DNA from: Isoetes taiwanensis
Lineage: Eukaryota > Streptophyta > Lycopodiopsida > Isoetales > Isoetaceae
Direction: 5' to 3'
Assembly (NCBI GenBank): GCA_021234155.1
Contig: JAJEKV010000014.1
Coordinates: 5,845,563-5,909,562 of the forward strand
Length of the DNA stretch: 64,000 nt
This document shows, one piece after another, positions 10,927 through 21,727 of the stretch (position 1 is the first letter of the stretch; the number at the start of each line of letters is the position of its first letter). The notes under the pieces were generated by a model. That model did not search any database, was not told the DNA's origin, and saw nothing but the letters and a program-made list of their open reading frames with translations. A program made the translations under genes and the position numbers.

Positions 10927-11600
10927 AATGGAATTATTACTGTCCCCAATAACTGTGAGATTATTCCAGCTATCAAGTGTGGAAATGTTGGTGTAGTATC
11001 TGTCAAGGAGATAGTATACTCAATCAGGCCCCGACCTCTTGTTACATCAGTAAAATGTGTTTGAAGATGAAGGGGAATGGTAAACAAACTGCTGCATGAG
11101 CTTATTCCATTGTACCCTCTCATTCTTTGTCATATTCAGCTTCTTCCCAACTTTTTGATTCCATGGAGATGTGTTGTTGAAGTACCCAGCCAATTATGAT
11201 CTCTTTGTTGCTGCATCCACTTAGCCATTTCCTTCCATTGCAATTCTCTTTCTTCTGGTGTTGTGAAAGCATAGACATTGATGATGCCAAGTATCTCCCC
11301 TCTCATCTAAAGGAATACCATACTCCACCTTCCAGATGGATGAATGAAAGACCCCGAGAGATTCTGACCTTTCCAATTGTGCTTTGTCCCATCAGCAGGG
11401 CATCATATGGATCCACCATTAGGCATGATCTAGCTACCAAGGTCTGCAGCTTCAAAGCAGGGAGCCTATGTTCCTGAATTAGAATAACATCAGCTTGCAT
11501 CTTCATCATGGCTATTAGGGCTCTTTTCCTCTTTAGAGGACCTTTGATCCCCCTTATGTTCCAGGTCATAATCTTCATGGCTTTAGTGATTGGTCCATAG
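10902..11600 (-). pseudogene. LINE endonuclease domain (second element)
   Basis: MKIMTWNIRGIKG begins at about 11579 and is followed by LIQEHRLPAL, carrying the catalytic glutamate. Further left, in shifted frames, are FYWCNKRSG and LDRYY and then a decayed SILDHFP in place of the usual SDHxP. The order and motifs fit the exonuclease-endonuclease-phosphatase family. Several frameshifts are needed. Confidence 0.8.
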
Positions 11601-13364
11601 TTGCTCGGAGTATAGGCCTTCCTTTGTCTTCTTTTTCTATCTGACAAAGGGGTGAAGAAGACTTCGAGGTGAGGTTCCCCCTCTTCCTCATCTTCCTCCT
11701 CATCCTCATCCCAGAATTTGTCAGCGAAAGCTCCTGGGATTATTGCACGTAAATCCGCGCACGAACCCATGGAAACGGGATTAAAAGCCTCTCCTTCTGC
11801 TGATTACCTTCACTGTTTTTAACAAGTGGAGTTTTGAAGAAATCCCCCATTCCTAACTCAGGATCTTGCAAGGATGGGGAGCAGTTCCACTTGTCCTGGT
11901 CCATGTTTTGCATGTAAAGTCTATTTTCCAAAGGGGAACACATTACCTCCTCATTAGTTGGTAATATCTCCTCCTGAGTGTTCTCCACAGGGGAATCCTG
12001 GAAAAGTTCAATTATTTGAACGGGGGATTTGATCTCTGAGGGTTCACCTGGAAGTACATTTATTTTACCCACATAATTATCCGACTCCTAATATTCATTT
12101 ATAGGTGGGACACTCAGCTCTTTGATAGTTCGAGTCTGAGCTCTAAGTTCATGTGCCGAGGTGATCATTAAGGCATTAGGATCAAGCACCTCTTTGTCCT
12201 TGGATATTGGATTGTTAAGAACTTTCACCTTAGCCACGTCCTCCAAGAATTTGACCTTTTTTCTTTCCATTGAGATCTGATTTTCTTCATAGGTCTTTTT
12301 TCTGCTTCTAATTGTTGTTGCTGTTTTTCCCTTGTAGCTCGAGCTCTTTGTTTCCTAGCTTTCCTTTTGGCACTGCCATTTATGTTCCTGTTAGCACCCT
12401 GCTGATTATCTCCTCTTGGTGTTACCTTTGAAGGTGTAATCCATTCCTTATCTATTACTTCTGCTTGTGGTTCACACTCCTTGTGTCCCTTGCAAACTTT
12501 CCCACCATGCAGCTTGATTCCACACGACGAACATGGAACAGGGAGCCCTTGCCAAGCTGGAGTTAGCTTTTTTTGGACACCAAAATAATCTATGTAAGTG
12601 ATACTTTCAGGAATGGTTGAGGATGTCGATTTGCACCCAAATTTGACAGCATTTCTAATCCTATGAAGTTTCCGGTTTTCAGGAAGAGATCATTCAAGAA
12701 TTGTTCATTCCAATACATAAAATTCAGCCCATGTAAGGATGTCCAGGTCGGATGATAGAGCTCAGAGAAATTTTGAGGATGAAAGGTCAGATACCATTTT
12801 TGAAAGAAGAACTAGGTATTGGCCTTTGAGATGGTACCCTGTTTCAGCAGAAGAGTAATTGTTTAGGGGTTCCCACACTCGACCATAAAAAAAGGAAACT
12901 CTATCCAATAGATACTTTTGTTAGAGACCCCTATATCAATTTTTTCCAGTTCATTTTTTATATGCTGGAGCCTAACTCCTTCGTGGCGAATACATCCAAT
13001 TAAACTACTTGACTGCAATATTTTAAGCTTACTTTCACTAGCAGGATTTTTCAAAGGCTTACCAACACAGGCAGAGGTCTGACAGTCTGGGCCTCAACAT
13101 ATCAATAATTAAAAGTCATAACAATGGTGTTGACTGGCATAGAACGATGACAAGGGTAGCTCGCTCCATCCGGCCCTCCTGTGCTACTTTACAATCAGAT
13201 TGAAAAGACTTGAGTCTCAACTGTAGCCTGCCAGATATGTAATCCTGAGGCCACTCCAGGGTTTCATCTCCCTTGGTCTGATGAGGCAGGAAGGCTTCTC
13301 CTTCCAAGAGCATCTTGCCAACCACAAACAGCCAGGGAGACGAGGTAACTCTCCTCTCACACAT
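11600..13364 (-). pseudogene. LINE ORF1 (second element), with one zinc knuckle
   Basis: Short minus-strand frames (13364-13116, 13054-12863, 12270-12088, 12072-11740) cover an ORF1-like protein. A CX2CX4HX4C knuckle is visible near 12540-12495 (CSSCGIKLHGGKVC), followed by a basic, Gln/Arg-rich segment and an acidic C-terminus (DEDEEEDEEEGE near 11700). Zinc knuckles of this kind bind nucleic acid in plant L1 ORF1 proteins. The many frame changes make this a relic. Confidence 0.65.
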
Positions 13365-13366
13365 GA

Positions 13367-16360
13367 TCTAACCGCACTGAGGTGACACATCAACTAGGAG
13401 GGGTCAAACCCATACCTTGCCCTCCTGCAGTGGCAAGGTATTAGGCCTAGCTTGCTATGAATTCCTGGTAGACCTGCACACGGTGGATCGGAACAAGTCC
13501 CTTATTCTAAGCCTTTGCAATCAGAACAAGTCCCCTATTCTAAGCTAGTCGAGGCCCTTGACCCACGATCAAGCGAGCCCTTCATGCACAGGCCGAGTAT
13601 AATGGGAATTAATGAGGTCTAACTGCTAGAATCATACTAAGATGGCTATTAGATCTCTACCCCCTTTCCACACACACAAGAGGTGCAAAACAGACCGTCA
13701 TACCATGATCATACATTATTGTAACCATAGCATAACAATTCTAATATAGTACATCTAGTCCTAAGGAATACAAGGATTTGTGTTCCTTAGTCAATCATGT
13801 TTTAGGGAATGGTTCAAAAACATCTATCACTAAAATGGAGATCCAATTTAGCTTATCTTCTACTATTAAGCTAGAATTTGACATGCTCACCTAAGACCAA
13901 TCTGATCCTTGACCCAAATTACCACTGTGAGATTCTGCCATGGCGATTATCTCAAGAACTAAGGCGCTGGAGTAACGTCTGATATGCACAAACCCTGACA
14001 CTGCCCAAAACTAGCTCCAAAAACTCTTCAACATGTGAAGGGCCCAGAACCTACAAATTTTTAGGGTTTTGGGGGCACTTCCTTAAATAGCCGCGAAATT
14101 GGAGCCAAGCCATGCGATTGGGCTAGGTGGCCCCAATAGTGCCCTACCACACTTAAAGTCACCTTTATCACAAATGCTTATGGATAGGTATTTAAAGTAG
14201 GTAACTAACTACACATGTGCCACACATATGTAGTTTTAATGGCCCATATATTATAGAGAACAAGCACATTAGGGTGGTCTATTTTTGGAATCTCATAAAG
14301 TACCTTCACGAGGAACCTTTTTTTCATATACCTTTTCCTTTCGAAAGAGCAATTCAAATTCGAAAATAAAATAGTCATTAATGCTAGAGGCTCAAGGCTC
14401 GTCCAATCAATCGTGGAGGAAGAAAGAAACTTTGCTCTCAGTTCTATGTCGGAAATTTCTCCATCGATCGAAAATTTCTTCTTTTGTCACTAATTATCTC
14501 ACCTCAAATCGAATTCAACATCTTGTTCTCGAATATGGAGCTTCGTCGTAAGTCCCTTAGAAATTTTAAACAGATCTCCTCATTCATCATGAATCTAAGC
14601 TCTTTGTTTTTGTTTTTATACAGGTTTATTAGGCTTTTAACATGATCTGTAAGGCAGCAACATGGTGGCGAGAGCATTAGTGATCCATATGCAAATGGTT
14701 GATCAATAGCTAATTACTTGGATTCAAGCCAGCAATTTGCAAATCAACGATAATTCTGTAAACAAGCGCTTTATGGAGCAAGAACTTTAGTTGCAAGGTA
14801 ATCTATAAAATGCAATTTTGGTCTATTGATTCTTCTCTCTTTGATGAATGACCGCTTTTTTTATCTGAAAGTTTATAGCTTTTCTGGATCTATAAAGGTT
14901 GCTCGTTAAAGAAGAAATATATGACCACTTTTGTTGCATAGTAGCAGAAAATGTAAATGATACTGAAACCTTTTGCATTCACTCAGTCTTTGAGGGCTTG
15001 AGATTTCATATACATTTTAGAGATTCATTAGGAAATGCCTTCCTAATAGTATCATGCATATTTTGCTTCTTGCTGGTACTGTATAACAGTTTTGAGGTCT
15101 ATTTTATGCCCTTTGTGCATGTGGTCAATCATTTACGCATGCTAGTTCTATGGCCTGGGTTGTTATCTCCTTATATGATACATAGAACTTCATAAGCATA
15201 AATTGATTCTTAACCTCTGCTTTCGTAAATGAACCTATATTGAATAAATTTGACAGCCCTTCATAAATATAACCTCTGATACAAAAAGATACATTACACC
15301 ATGGGCACAATATACATTATTAAATGTATTACATGAGTCCAAGCTTGATAATGCTTGAACTTTTAGCCTCTAGTCCTGAACTTTTAGCTTTCTACTATGC
15401 GAAGTTCAAAGTAGCATACACGTGTTAGTTCAAAATCTATTCCAAAAAGGGCTTGTAGTTAATATTAAATTTGGCATTCTCTGGATTTATTCAAGGCATA
15501 TAGTTTAATGTAACATGCTTTCCAAGCTTTTCATCAATTCTCTACAAAAGTTGAAGCAACATTTCATATCAGTTGTAAAGGTATCAGCTTTGTAATAAGC
15601 TTTGCATATATCAGGCTTGCTACTCTACTTCAACACATACTTCGCTTCAAAGAATGTTGTACCACTTGCTTTTCATGAACAAGTGTGGCAAAGTCGTCAG
15701 CCTTTGACCTGTAACTAGAGTATGTGATAAAGACACATCACTACAAAGTCGTATATTCGCATTTTCTTCTCTAGCTCCTAACAACCTTTGCATATAAGAC
15801 CTGTGGCTCTGCTTCAAATTACAGCAGATACCTTGAAGGAATATGATATCATCTATGCACTGCTAACAAATACGATGAACTTGCTTAGAGAGCCCCCATA
15901 CTTATTTACTAACCTAGCATAGAAAACATAACTACAATTTAGTATGCAATTTATATTATAACTTGTTTCGCATGTGCAGCGTGAAGAAAATGCATAGAGC
16001 CGTAGCATCTCCTCGACAGCCCAAGAACAAATGGATTTCATGTAGCTTGGAGAAGCTTTCACCTAATCCTAAGAAAGTAAACTATCATGGTTTAAGAGAT
16101 CTAATACTTGCTCACAAGAAAGAGAAGAAAATGTAGGAAGACCATCGCATCTTGCGCTCCAAAGTGAAGATGTTTTTTATTCCTTCGTTATGGATTCCAG
16201 GATTTGCTTTACCAGCTTTGAGAAGTTGGGTCCCCTTGAATGATCCTTGAAAGTGACTTGCTTCTTTTCTTGTTGCTTGATATAGCCCTTACTATTGTAG
16301 TTGCTTTTGGCTAGTCCTGGGCTATCTGTCATTCCTTGGGCTCCGTGGACGATAAAAATA
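13367..16360. other. No recognisable gene
   Basis: This is AT-rich non-coding sequence. The only structure I see is a short direct repeat, 'gaacaagtcccttattctaag' in two slightly different copies near 13490 and 13525. Short ORFs at 14899-15195 and 15853-16062 show no family features. Confidence 0.5.
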
Positions 16361-16380
16361 CCTTCCTTCCTTCCTTCCTT
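16361..16380. repeat. (CCTT)n microsatellite
   Basis: Five uninterrupted copies of ccttccttccttccttcctt. Confidence 0.9.
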
Positions 16381-16752
16381 GGGCTGTAAGCTCCTGCATT
16401 CTTAATTTTGTCATAACCTCCTTGTTTCTGAATTGGGGTCACTGGACTTGCTAGGACTTCCAAGCTAATGGGATATTCACATAGAGGACTTTTTTTGCAG
16501 CAGGGGGAGTCTGCCATAGCTCGCTTCAATGCAACTTCAAAGTAGACGTCTGCCATGCTGAATGGTAGACGCGGAAATGGCTGTTGCTGGAATGGCCTGG
16601 CTGCAAGCCCCTGTTTGCAACCCTCATTGGCTGTTGCTTTCGCTTGGATTCTCCAGACCTGCATCTTCCTTTTCTGATTGCAAGACATCTTGGAAATGCC
16701 AGTTCTTGGCTGATTGCCATAGCTTGATCCATCTGCACCTACCATAATTGAC

Positions 16753-17242
16753 TTGAACTCTATCCCCCTTCAGATTTCCAATGAAGAGCCCATTGAAATA
16801 GTCCCTTTCGCTCAATTGGATGTTGCCGAAGATCTCAATGAGGACGAATCTGATGCAGATGAAGAAAACCAGGTTCAGAATTATCAGAATACTCAGAAGC
16901 AACAACTATGGCCCTTTACTGCAGTCGAAATACTTGTAGCAGAGTATGCAGATGTGAAGCTAAACCAATTAAGAGGGGGGGATTTTCGTGCCAAAGATTA
17001 TGTCTCGGTTGCTAATCGATTAATGAAGATCTGAAGACCACTTACACAATGAAGCAGGTGAAGAATAATATTGTATGTCTTATTAAAAAGTTCAAACCAG
17101 AGAAGGCCAAGGAATTAAAAACAGGTTCGGTCCCAAGCAATTGCGAATTCTTTGATCAATTCGATGTTGTTTTAGGTGAATCTTCTAAAGTCGTGGGCCT
17201 GCCTGGAGGATCCACTAATAGTGGTTTCCGTCCAAGTATTAA
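16753..17242 (+). pseudogene. Trihelix (Myb/SANT-like) DNA-binding protein, 5' part
   Basis: The frame from 16753 has an acidic N-terminus (EDLNEDESDADEENQ), then the first trihelix helix around WPFTAVEILVAEYAD and RAKDYVSVANRL. A one-base shift near 17025-17035 moves the frame. From 17049 it reads KQVKNNIVCLIKKFKPEK and FFDQFDVVLGESS, the conserved third helix and the hydrophobic segment that ends the domain in 6b-interacting/ASIL-type plant transcription factors. At 17239-17242 (TTAA) the frame enters the transposon at 17239-23617 and continues in phase at 23618. It could instead be a transposon-borne SANT protein, but no transposase gene is linked to it. Confidence 0.65.
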
Positions 17243-18291
17243 CACTAGAGTTGTTACTAGAACTATCCAGGGTTCATCCACTAGAATTAGTCCTCCATAC
17301 CCTCTGCCACTTAAACTCAGATATCTAACAAGAGAAATTTCTATTTCATAAGATACCACCACTTTTGGAATCTTCACTTGATTCTTTATGGCTATGGAGA
17401 ATTTCATGACCAATGGATTTACTGATATGTTGTGGTGATTGCCCAAACCTTATAGAATTCAGCAGTTTTTACGCCAGGCTAGAACTGCATTTTCTAAACT
17501 TTCTAGCATAAAGGGGTCCAAACATTTCTAAAATTGAAAGTAATTGATGTTTTATTATAAAACATGTTGATTTACATGTTTTCATGTTTCGTTGCTATTA
17601 GATGACATTATATGAAGTCGTCAAACCATATTTAGCTCAAAAAAGCTGTTTGAGGTTGTGAATTGTTTCTCCTTTACTATAACAAGTTTTGACGTAAGAC
17701 TTGTGGCCCCAAGTTGTCAACTCTAAGAGCTATAATCCAATAATTTTTTGAAGTCTCCATAAGTCGCGTTGATCTCAATTTTCATGAAAGAAGATTTGAC
17801 ACATAATCCAGGACAAAAATAGAACTAAAATGGTGTAACTAAACTCATATATAAGCTTTCTATGGACAATAAATGATGCATTCCAGACATTCCACTTATA
17901 TCTACATAATAAAGAATTTTATCAACTTAAATATGGTGAATAACTATGTATTCTTTATATTTAGAAGTGGCTGTCAGTACACAAAATTAGAGCTTAGTTA
18001 GGGTAATAGTACAAAAAACTCATCTTTTATAATAGGCAATATTTTCTTAATAAATATGACCCTTTCTTGGCAACATAGATATGAATTTTATGTTAAAAGT
18101 GACACATTATGTAGAAGATTTGATTTAAAATAGAACTGGACCATTTCTAGTTTGTACTTAGGCTTGCCATATTTTAAAGCAAGGTAACATTCTTTTTCAA
18201 CTCATGATTGACAAAACATGTGATACAAGTTCAAAATATAGTTTGTATCGTCTTAGTGCAAAACATACGATGAAGCTTCTATCTCTTACAG

Positions 18292-18693
18292 GGTAGCCTG
18301 GAAAGCAAAAGAAAGTGCACATGCTCAAATCCATGGGGACCATACTGTTGCATATCAGATTCTTCGTAATTATTGTCAAAACATATTAGAAGCTAATCCT
18401 GGTAGTGTGACATATGTTCAGGAAACATTGAAGGCCGCTTTCTTTGCTTCTTTATTACCTGCAATACAAGAATAAAGGGGTTTGCGCATTGTAGGCCAGT
18501 CATTGGTCTAGATGGAACTCATTTGAAGCCGGGGAGATATCCTGATATTCTTCTGACAGCTACAGGCATTGATGCACAAGGTGCTTTCTTTCCAATTGCA
18601 TTTGGAGTGGTAATAGCAAAGAACGATGATAATTGGTGTTGGTTTCTTCAAAGATTAGGACATGTGTTTGCGACTTAGAAGTTCCTATTTTAG
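18292..18693 (+). pseudogene. Mutator-like (MULE) transposase fragment
   Basis: The plus strand encodes AWKAKESAHAQIHGD and LEANPGSVTYVQE. After a stop and frameshift near 18473 it reads CRPVIGLDGTHLK and LLTATGIDAQGAFFPIAFGV, ending at DDNWCWFLQRLG. These are the hallmark blocks around the first catalytic Asp of the MULE transposase domain. The segment is bounded by ttacag on the left and ag|gtataat on the right, like an exon. The related element at 53138-55740 has a short unrelated stretch at this place. It may be a remnant of the element's own transposase or a captured exon. Confidence 0.8.
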
Positions 18694-19163
18694 GTATAAT
18701 AATAGTAACTTTAGCTTGTCTTTCATGATAGACTATAATTTTTATGGACTTAAGCTTCATTGGCAATATAGATCTCCAATTGGATGTTAAAAATAACATA
18801 CTACTATATGTAGACATGAATATAAATAGGCAAGGACCATTATGGTCCATATAGGTTCAATTTGCTTGTGCTTCAACATTACCATTAAATAAGGCAATTC
18901 TAGCAACCAACTAATTTTTTGAAATAGAATGCTTATGGAATCTATATATTCTTAAGGCGAGTTTAAAACCAATTAAGATGATGATGTTCTGACTTTTTGA
19001 ATGATCCTAAGCCATGTGGACCAAGGTAGGAAACAGAAGTAGCAGTCTACCTTTATTTTTCATAGTTATAGCTTTTTATATTTGTTCTTCATTCTTTTGC
19101 ATTACTTCCACAACTTGAGAAGTTTGAAAATACAAGTTTTGAGTTCACCATTCAATGCATAGG

Positions 19164-20114
19164 TGATATGGAGCATGCTAGGGGGAGTGATCCAAATGTA
19201 AGGGATTAAGGCAATGGGGCGTAAAGACCAATGGACCAAAGGTTTCAAGAATTAATAAATGGGGCAAGAGAATATATTATACCATTGAAGCTAAAGTATA
19301 GGGATATTTACAAACAAAGCATCCATGCAAGCTTCATGCAACTAAAATACCAAAAGAGGCCGATTTTGTGGAACGAGAATAGCATGTTGCTTTTTAATAG
19401 AATAAGGGCCCGAATTGTTAAGGGGGAGACGGTTGTTACAAAAGAAAAACGTGGCTGGTTCAGAACAGGTTCAAGGAGGCAGATGTTTTTAGCAGAAGGT
19501 GAGCCGGAAGTCAGAGATCGGATAGAGTAGAAGACTTCAGATAACTTCCCCGGCTTCAGCAGAGCGACCAGTTACAGGGATTAGTAGAAGCGCCAGACAT
19601 CGAGCTGGGCAAGGAAAAGATCCAGCCAACGCTTCCGGCATCGCCAAGCAGGTCTATGCATCTTGGCCGATTCTGAAGACCCGAGATTTGGTTCCTGTCT
19701 GCAAAGCCCAGATCCGGTATATCCAGCAGTTATCTGATATCGATTAAGGGTCCTGCAAGCAGTGCTGTATCAGCTACTTTCTTGTAAAATCCGAGTTGGG
19801 TCTTATTTCCTACCGTTGACAATTGAGATTGAACTATCTGAACCTAAAGCTGTTGTAAAAGTGAATTGATCTTGTGCTGAAGGAGGAAATAGGCCTTGAT
19901 CAATTCCTTTCGCCCTAAAGCCCTTGGAAGTTGCCTTAATCTTTGGATCCGGTTGGGTGGAAACTGGATGCTCCAAAGCTTGGTTGCGGAGACCAAGTCC
20001 TTTTGTACTTGATTAGAGCTGTTATAAGACTCTGAAGGTTATTTCTTTTGTTTTCTATCTATCCAACTGTTGAATCAAGTGGATAACACTTCTAAGAATC
20101 CTTACTTCATATCA
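19164..20114 (+). repeat. 5' LTR of the Gag-only element
   Basis: A direct repeat of 21728-22675. Outside one patch (19624-19705) the two LTRs differ at only a few positions. Within that patch they differ by many substitutions and small indels. Both LTRs carry an intact 99-codon ATG-initiated ORF (19231-19530 here). Confidence 0.93.
19231..19530 (+). CDS. ORF encoded within the LTR, unrecognised product
   Basis: A 99-residue ORF starts with ATG and MDQRFQELINGAREY and ends EPEVRDRIE. It is basic and shows no motif I recognise. The copy in the 3' LTR (21795-22094) is also intact, and four base differences between the copies change four residues. It may be chance coding or a relic of element coding absorbed into the LTR. 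Confidence 0.35.
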   Translation: MDQRFQELINGAREYIIPLKLKYRDIYKQSIHASFMQLKYQKRPILWNENSMLLFNRIRARIVKGETVVTKEKRGWFRTGSRRQMFLAEGEPEVRDRIE

Positions 20115-20116
20115 AG

Positions 20117-20128
20117 TGGTATCAGAGC
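20117..20128 (+). promoter_or_regulatory. Primer-binding site of the Gag-only element
   Basis: TGGTATCAGAGC lies two bases after the 5' LTR and is complementary to the 3' end of initiator tRNA-Met. It is the same primer as used by the Copia element at 175-5948. Confidence 0.92.
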
Positions 20129-20151
20129 GAGCCGATCCTCCTACCTGATCA

Positions 20152-21249
20152 ATGGCCCAACGCTTCAATGTTACTGAAGCACAATATCAGCAAGCCTTGT
20201 CCAACGCCAGCTATATTGCATCCCAGCTAGCATTGCCTATGCCTAGCAGTCAACAAGAGTATGACAGGCAAGTGGAATTGCTGTCTATTCTGTATCGCTT
20301 CCTTCCAGATATTTATCTGCAACCTTCGCAACCTCCTTTGCCTAATGATCCTCCGCCAGAAACTCCTCCACCGCCACCTAAGCTGAGAAAGTGGTTAGAG
20401 AAAGCAGACATGCCGTCTTTCAAAGGGGGAAAGACAAAGCCTGTTAAGGTTGTCAGTTTTGTCAGCCAGTGGGAAAAGTTTTTTGAGCGTGTACAGGCGA
20501 CAGATGTGGAAAGACTGCAAGCCATGGATACTTACTTAAAAGATCAAGCTCAAGCATGGTGGCAAGGCAGACGAGAATGTGATCCCAAGATTAGTGATTG
20601 GGAAAGTTTCAAAACGGCATTTGAAGCGCATTATCTACCCTCTAACTATCACAGTGAGCTGCGCAGGGAATGGGATCGTTTGAAACAGGGGGAAACTGAG
20701 AGTATTCAGTCTTACACTTCCAAATTCACTCATTTAGCGGCCTTAATAAGGAATCTGGATGGGAAAGAGCTTTTGAGAAAGTATGTCAGTGGATGTAGGG
20801 ATGATATCTATGCGGAGATGGAGATATTTCACCCCAAAGATTTAAATGAAGCCATAAAACTAGCATCTGCAGTGGAACGGAAAATAGATCCCAAAACTAG
20901 GAAATTTGATTTCTGGGATGAAGACACTTCAGATGATCAAGAGGATAAAAAGAGTCGCAAAGAGAAGAATGGAAGTAAGGAATCTTCCAGAAACTTCAAA
21001 AAGAAGAAAAATAACGGCAACGGTAATGGTTCTGAAAAGAAGCGGGAAGAGGGAAGTCAAGGTAGACCGAGGAAGGAAACTAGGGAACCAAAGGGAGGTT
21101 GTTATATTGTCCGTTTGGAGAAGGGGGGATCACAAAGGTTGAGACACCTAAATCACAAAGGGGTGCACAAATGCATGCTATTGAAGGTCCAAAACTGGAG
21201 GATATACCTGAGACCTCTAAAGCTGCTGATGAGCGAAAGAAAGGTGTAA
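20152..21249 (+). CDS. Retrotransposon Gag protein
   Basis: The 365-residue ORF starts at ATG 20152 (MAQRFNVTEAQY). A proline-rich stretch (QPPLPNDPPPETPPPPP) precedes the Gag core with MPSFKGG, WWQGRRECDPKISDWESF, FEAHYLPSNY and LKQGETESIQSYTSKF. This is the pattern of the Retrotrans_gag domain of Ty3/Gypsy-like elements. A lysine-rich, low-complexity tail follows. Where a zinc knuckle is expected (near 21095), CYIVRLEKGG resembles a damaged CCHC with shifted bases, so the true C-terminus may have been in another frame (21099-21323). Gag would assemble the particle that packages element RNA. Confidence 0.85.
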   Translation: MAQRFNVTEAQYQQALSNASYIASQLALPMPSSQQEYDRQVELLSILYRFLPDIYLQPSQPPLPNDPPPETPPPPPKLRKWLEKADMPSFKGGKTKPVKVVSFVSQWEKFFERVQATDVERLQAMDTYLKDQAQAWWQGRRECDPKISDWESFKTAFEAHYLPSNYHSELRREWDRLKQGETESIQSYTSKFTHLAALIRNLDGKELLRKYVSGCRDDIYAEMEIFHPKDLNEAIKLASAVERKIDPKTRKFDFWDEDTSDDQEDKKSRKEKNGSKESSRNFKKKKNNGNGNGSEKKREEGSQGRPRKETREPKGGCYIVRLEKGGSQRLRHLNHKGVHKCMLLKVQNWRIYLRPLKLLMSERKV

Positions 21250-21491
21250 GCTTCCATAATGAGGAACGGGCAAAGGCCAATGCCAAAGAACGGAATTGGC
21301 TCCAAATGAGAACTATGGGGTAAACATAGTTAAAATTTATACCTTTAGGGTAAGATTTGCAAGATTTGATTTGTATGTTGAATTTCGTGTGGAATGAAAA
21401 TTAAACTATGATGTAAATATGGTGCATTAGATGTAAATTTTGAAGAATGGTAATTGTAATTGTTGCAATAGGCCTGACAAAATTTACATCA

Positions 21492-21577
21492 GTATCGTGG
21501 AGATACAATGATTGGGTATCGTAGAGATACTAAGTGGTACCGCGGAGGTACAAGGATATATCGTACTGCGGAAGTAC
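21492..21577 (+). repeat. Four short hairpins with matching stem changes
   Basis: Four 15-nt units each have a 5-bp stem and a 5-nt loop: gtatc-gtgga-gatac (21492), gtatc-gtaga-gatac (21516), gtacc-gcgga-ggtac (21537) and gtact-gcgga-agtac (21563). Stem bases change in pairs so that pairing is kept. A fifth related hairpin, agatcg-cgga-cgatct, lies near 21693. All are between gag and the 3' LTR, where packaging or dimerisation signals could lie. Confidence 0.7.
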
Positions 21578-21727
21578 GCGGATATCTATAACCATTTTTT
21601 TTAAATTTGCAGGACAAGGGAACCCTGCGATGTAATCTAATTCGAGAGCAATCACTTTGAGAAGGGATGGACCCATCTCAAGTGCATTCGAAAGATCGCG
21701 GACGATCTTCTTAAGAAGGGATGGAAT

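Larger units (their letters stand above)
10036..13366 (-). mobile_element. Second L1-like LINE, decayed and lacking most of its reverse transcriptase
   Basis: Minus-strand remnants follow LINE order: ORF1 (13364 to about 11740), endonuclease (about 11600 to 10900), linker (10900 to 10430) and the beginning of the reverse transcriptase (10330 to about 10040). The sequence differs strongly from the first LINE, so it is another lineage or much older. The polymerase palm and 3' tail are absent, and the left edge runs into the repeat at 9261-10035. Confidence 0.85.

Noticed and set aside
16329..16745. 138-residue minus-strand ORF upstream of the trihelix region
   Set aside because: No domain, mixed composition and partial overlap with other frames; too weak to call a gene.
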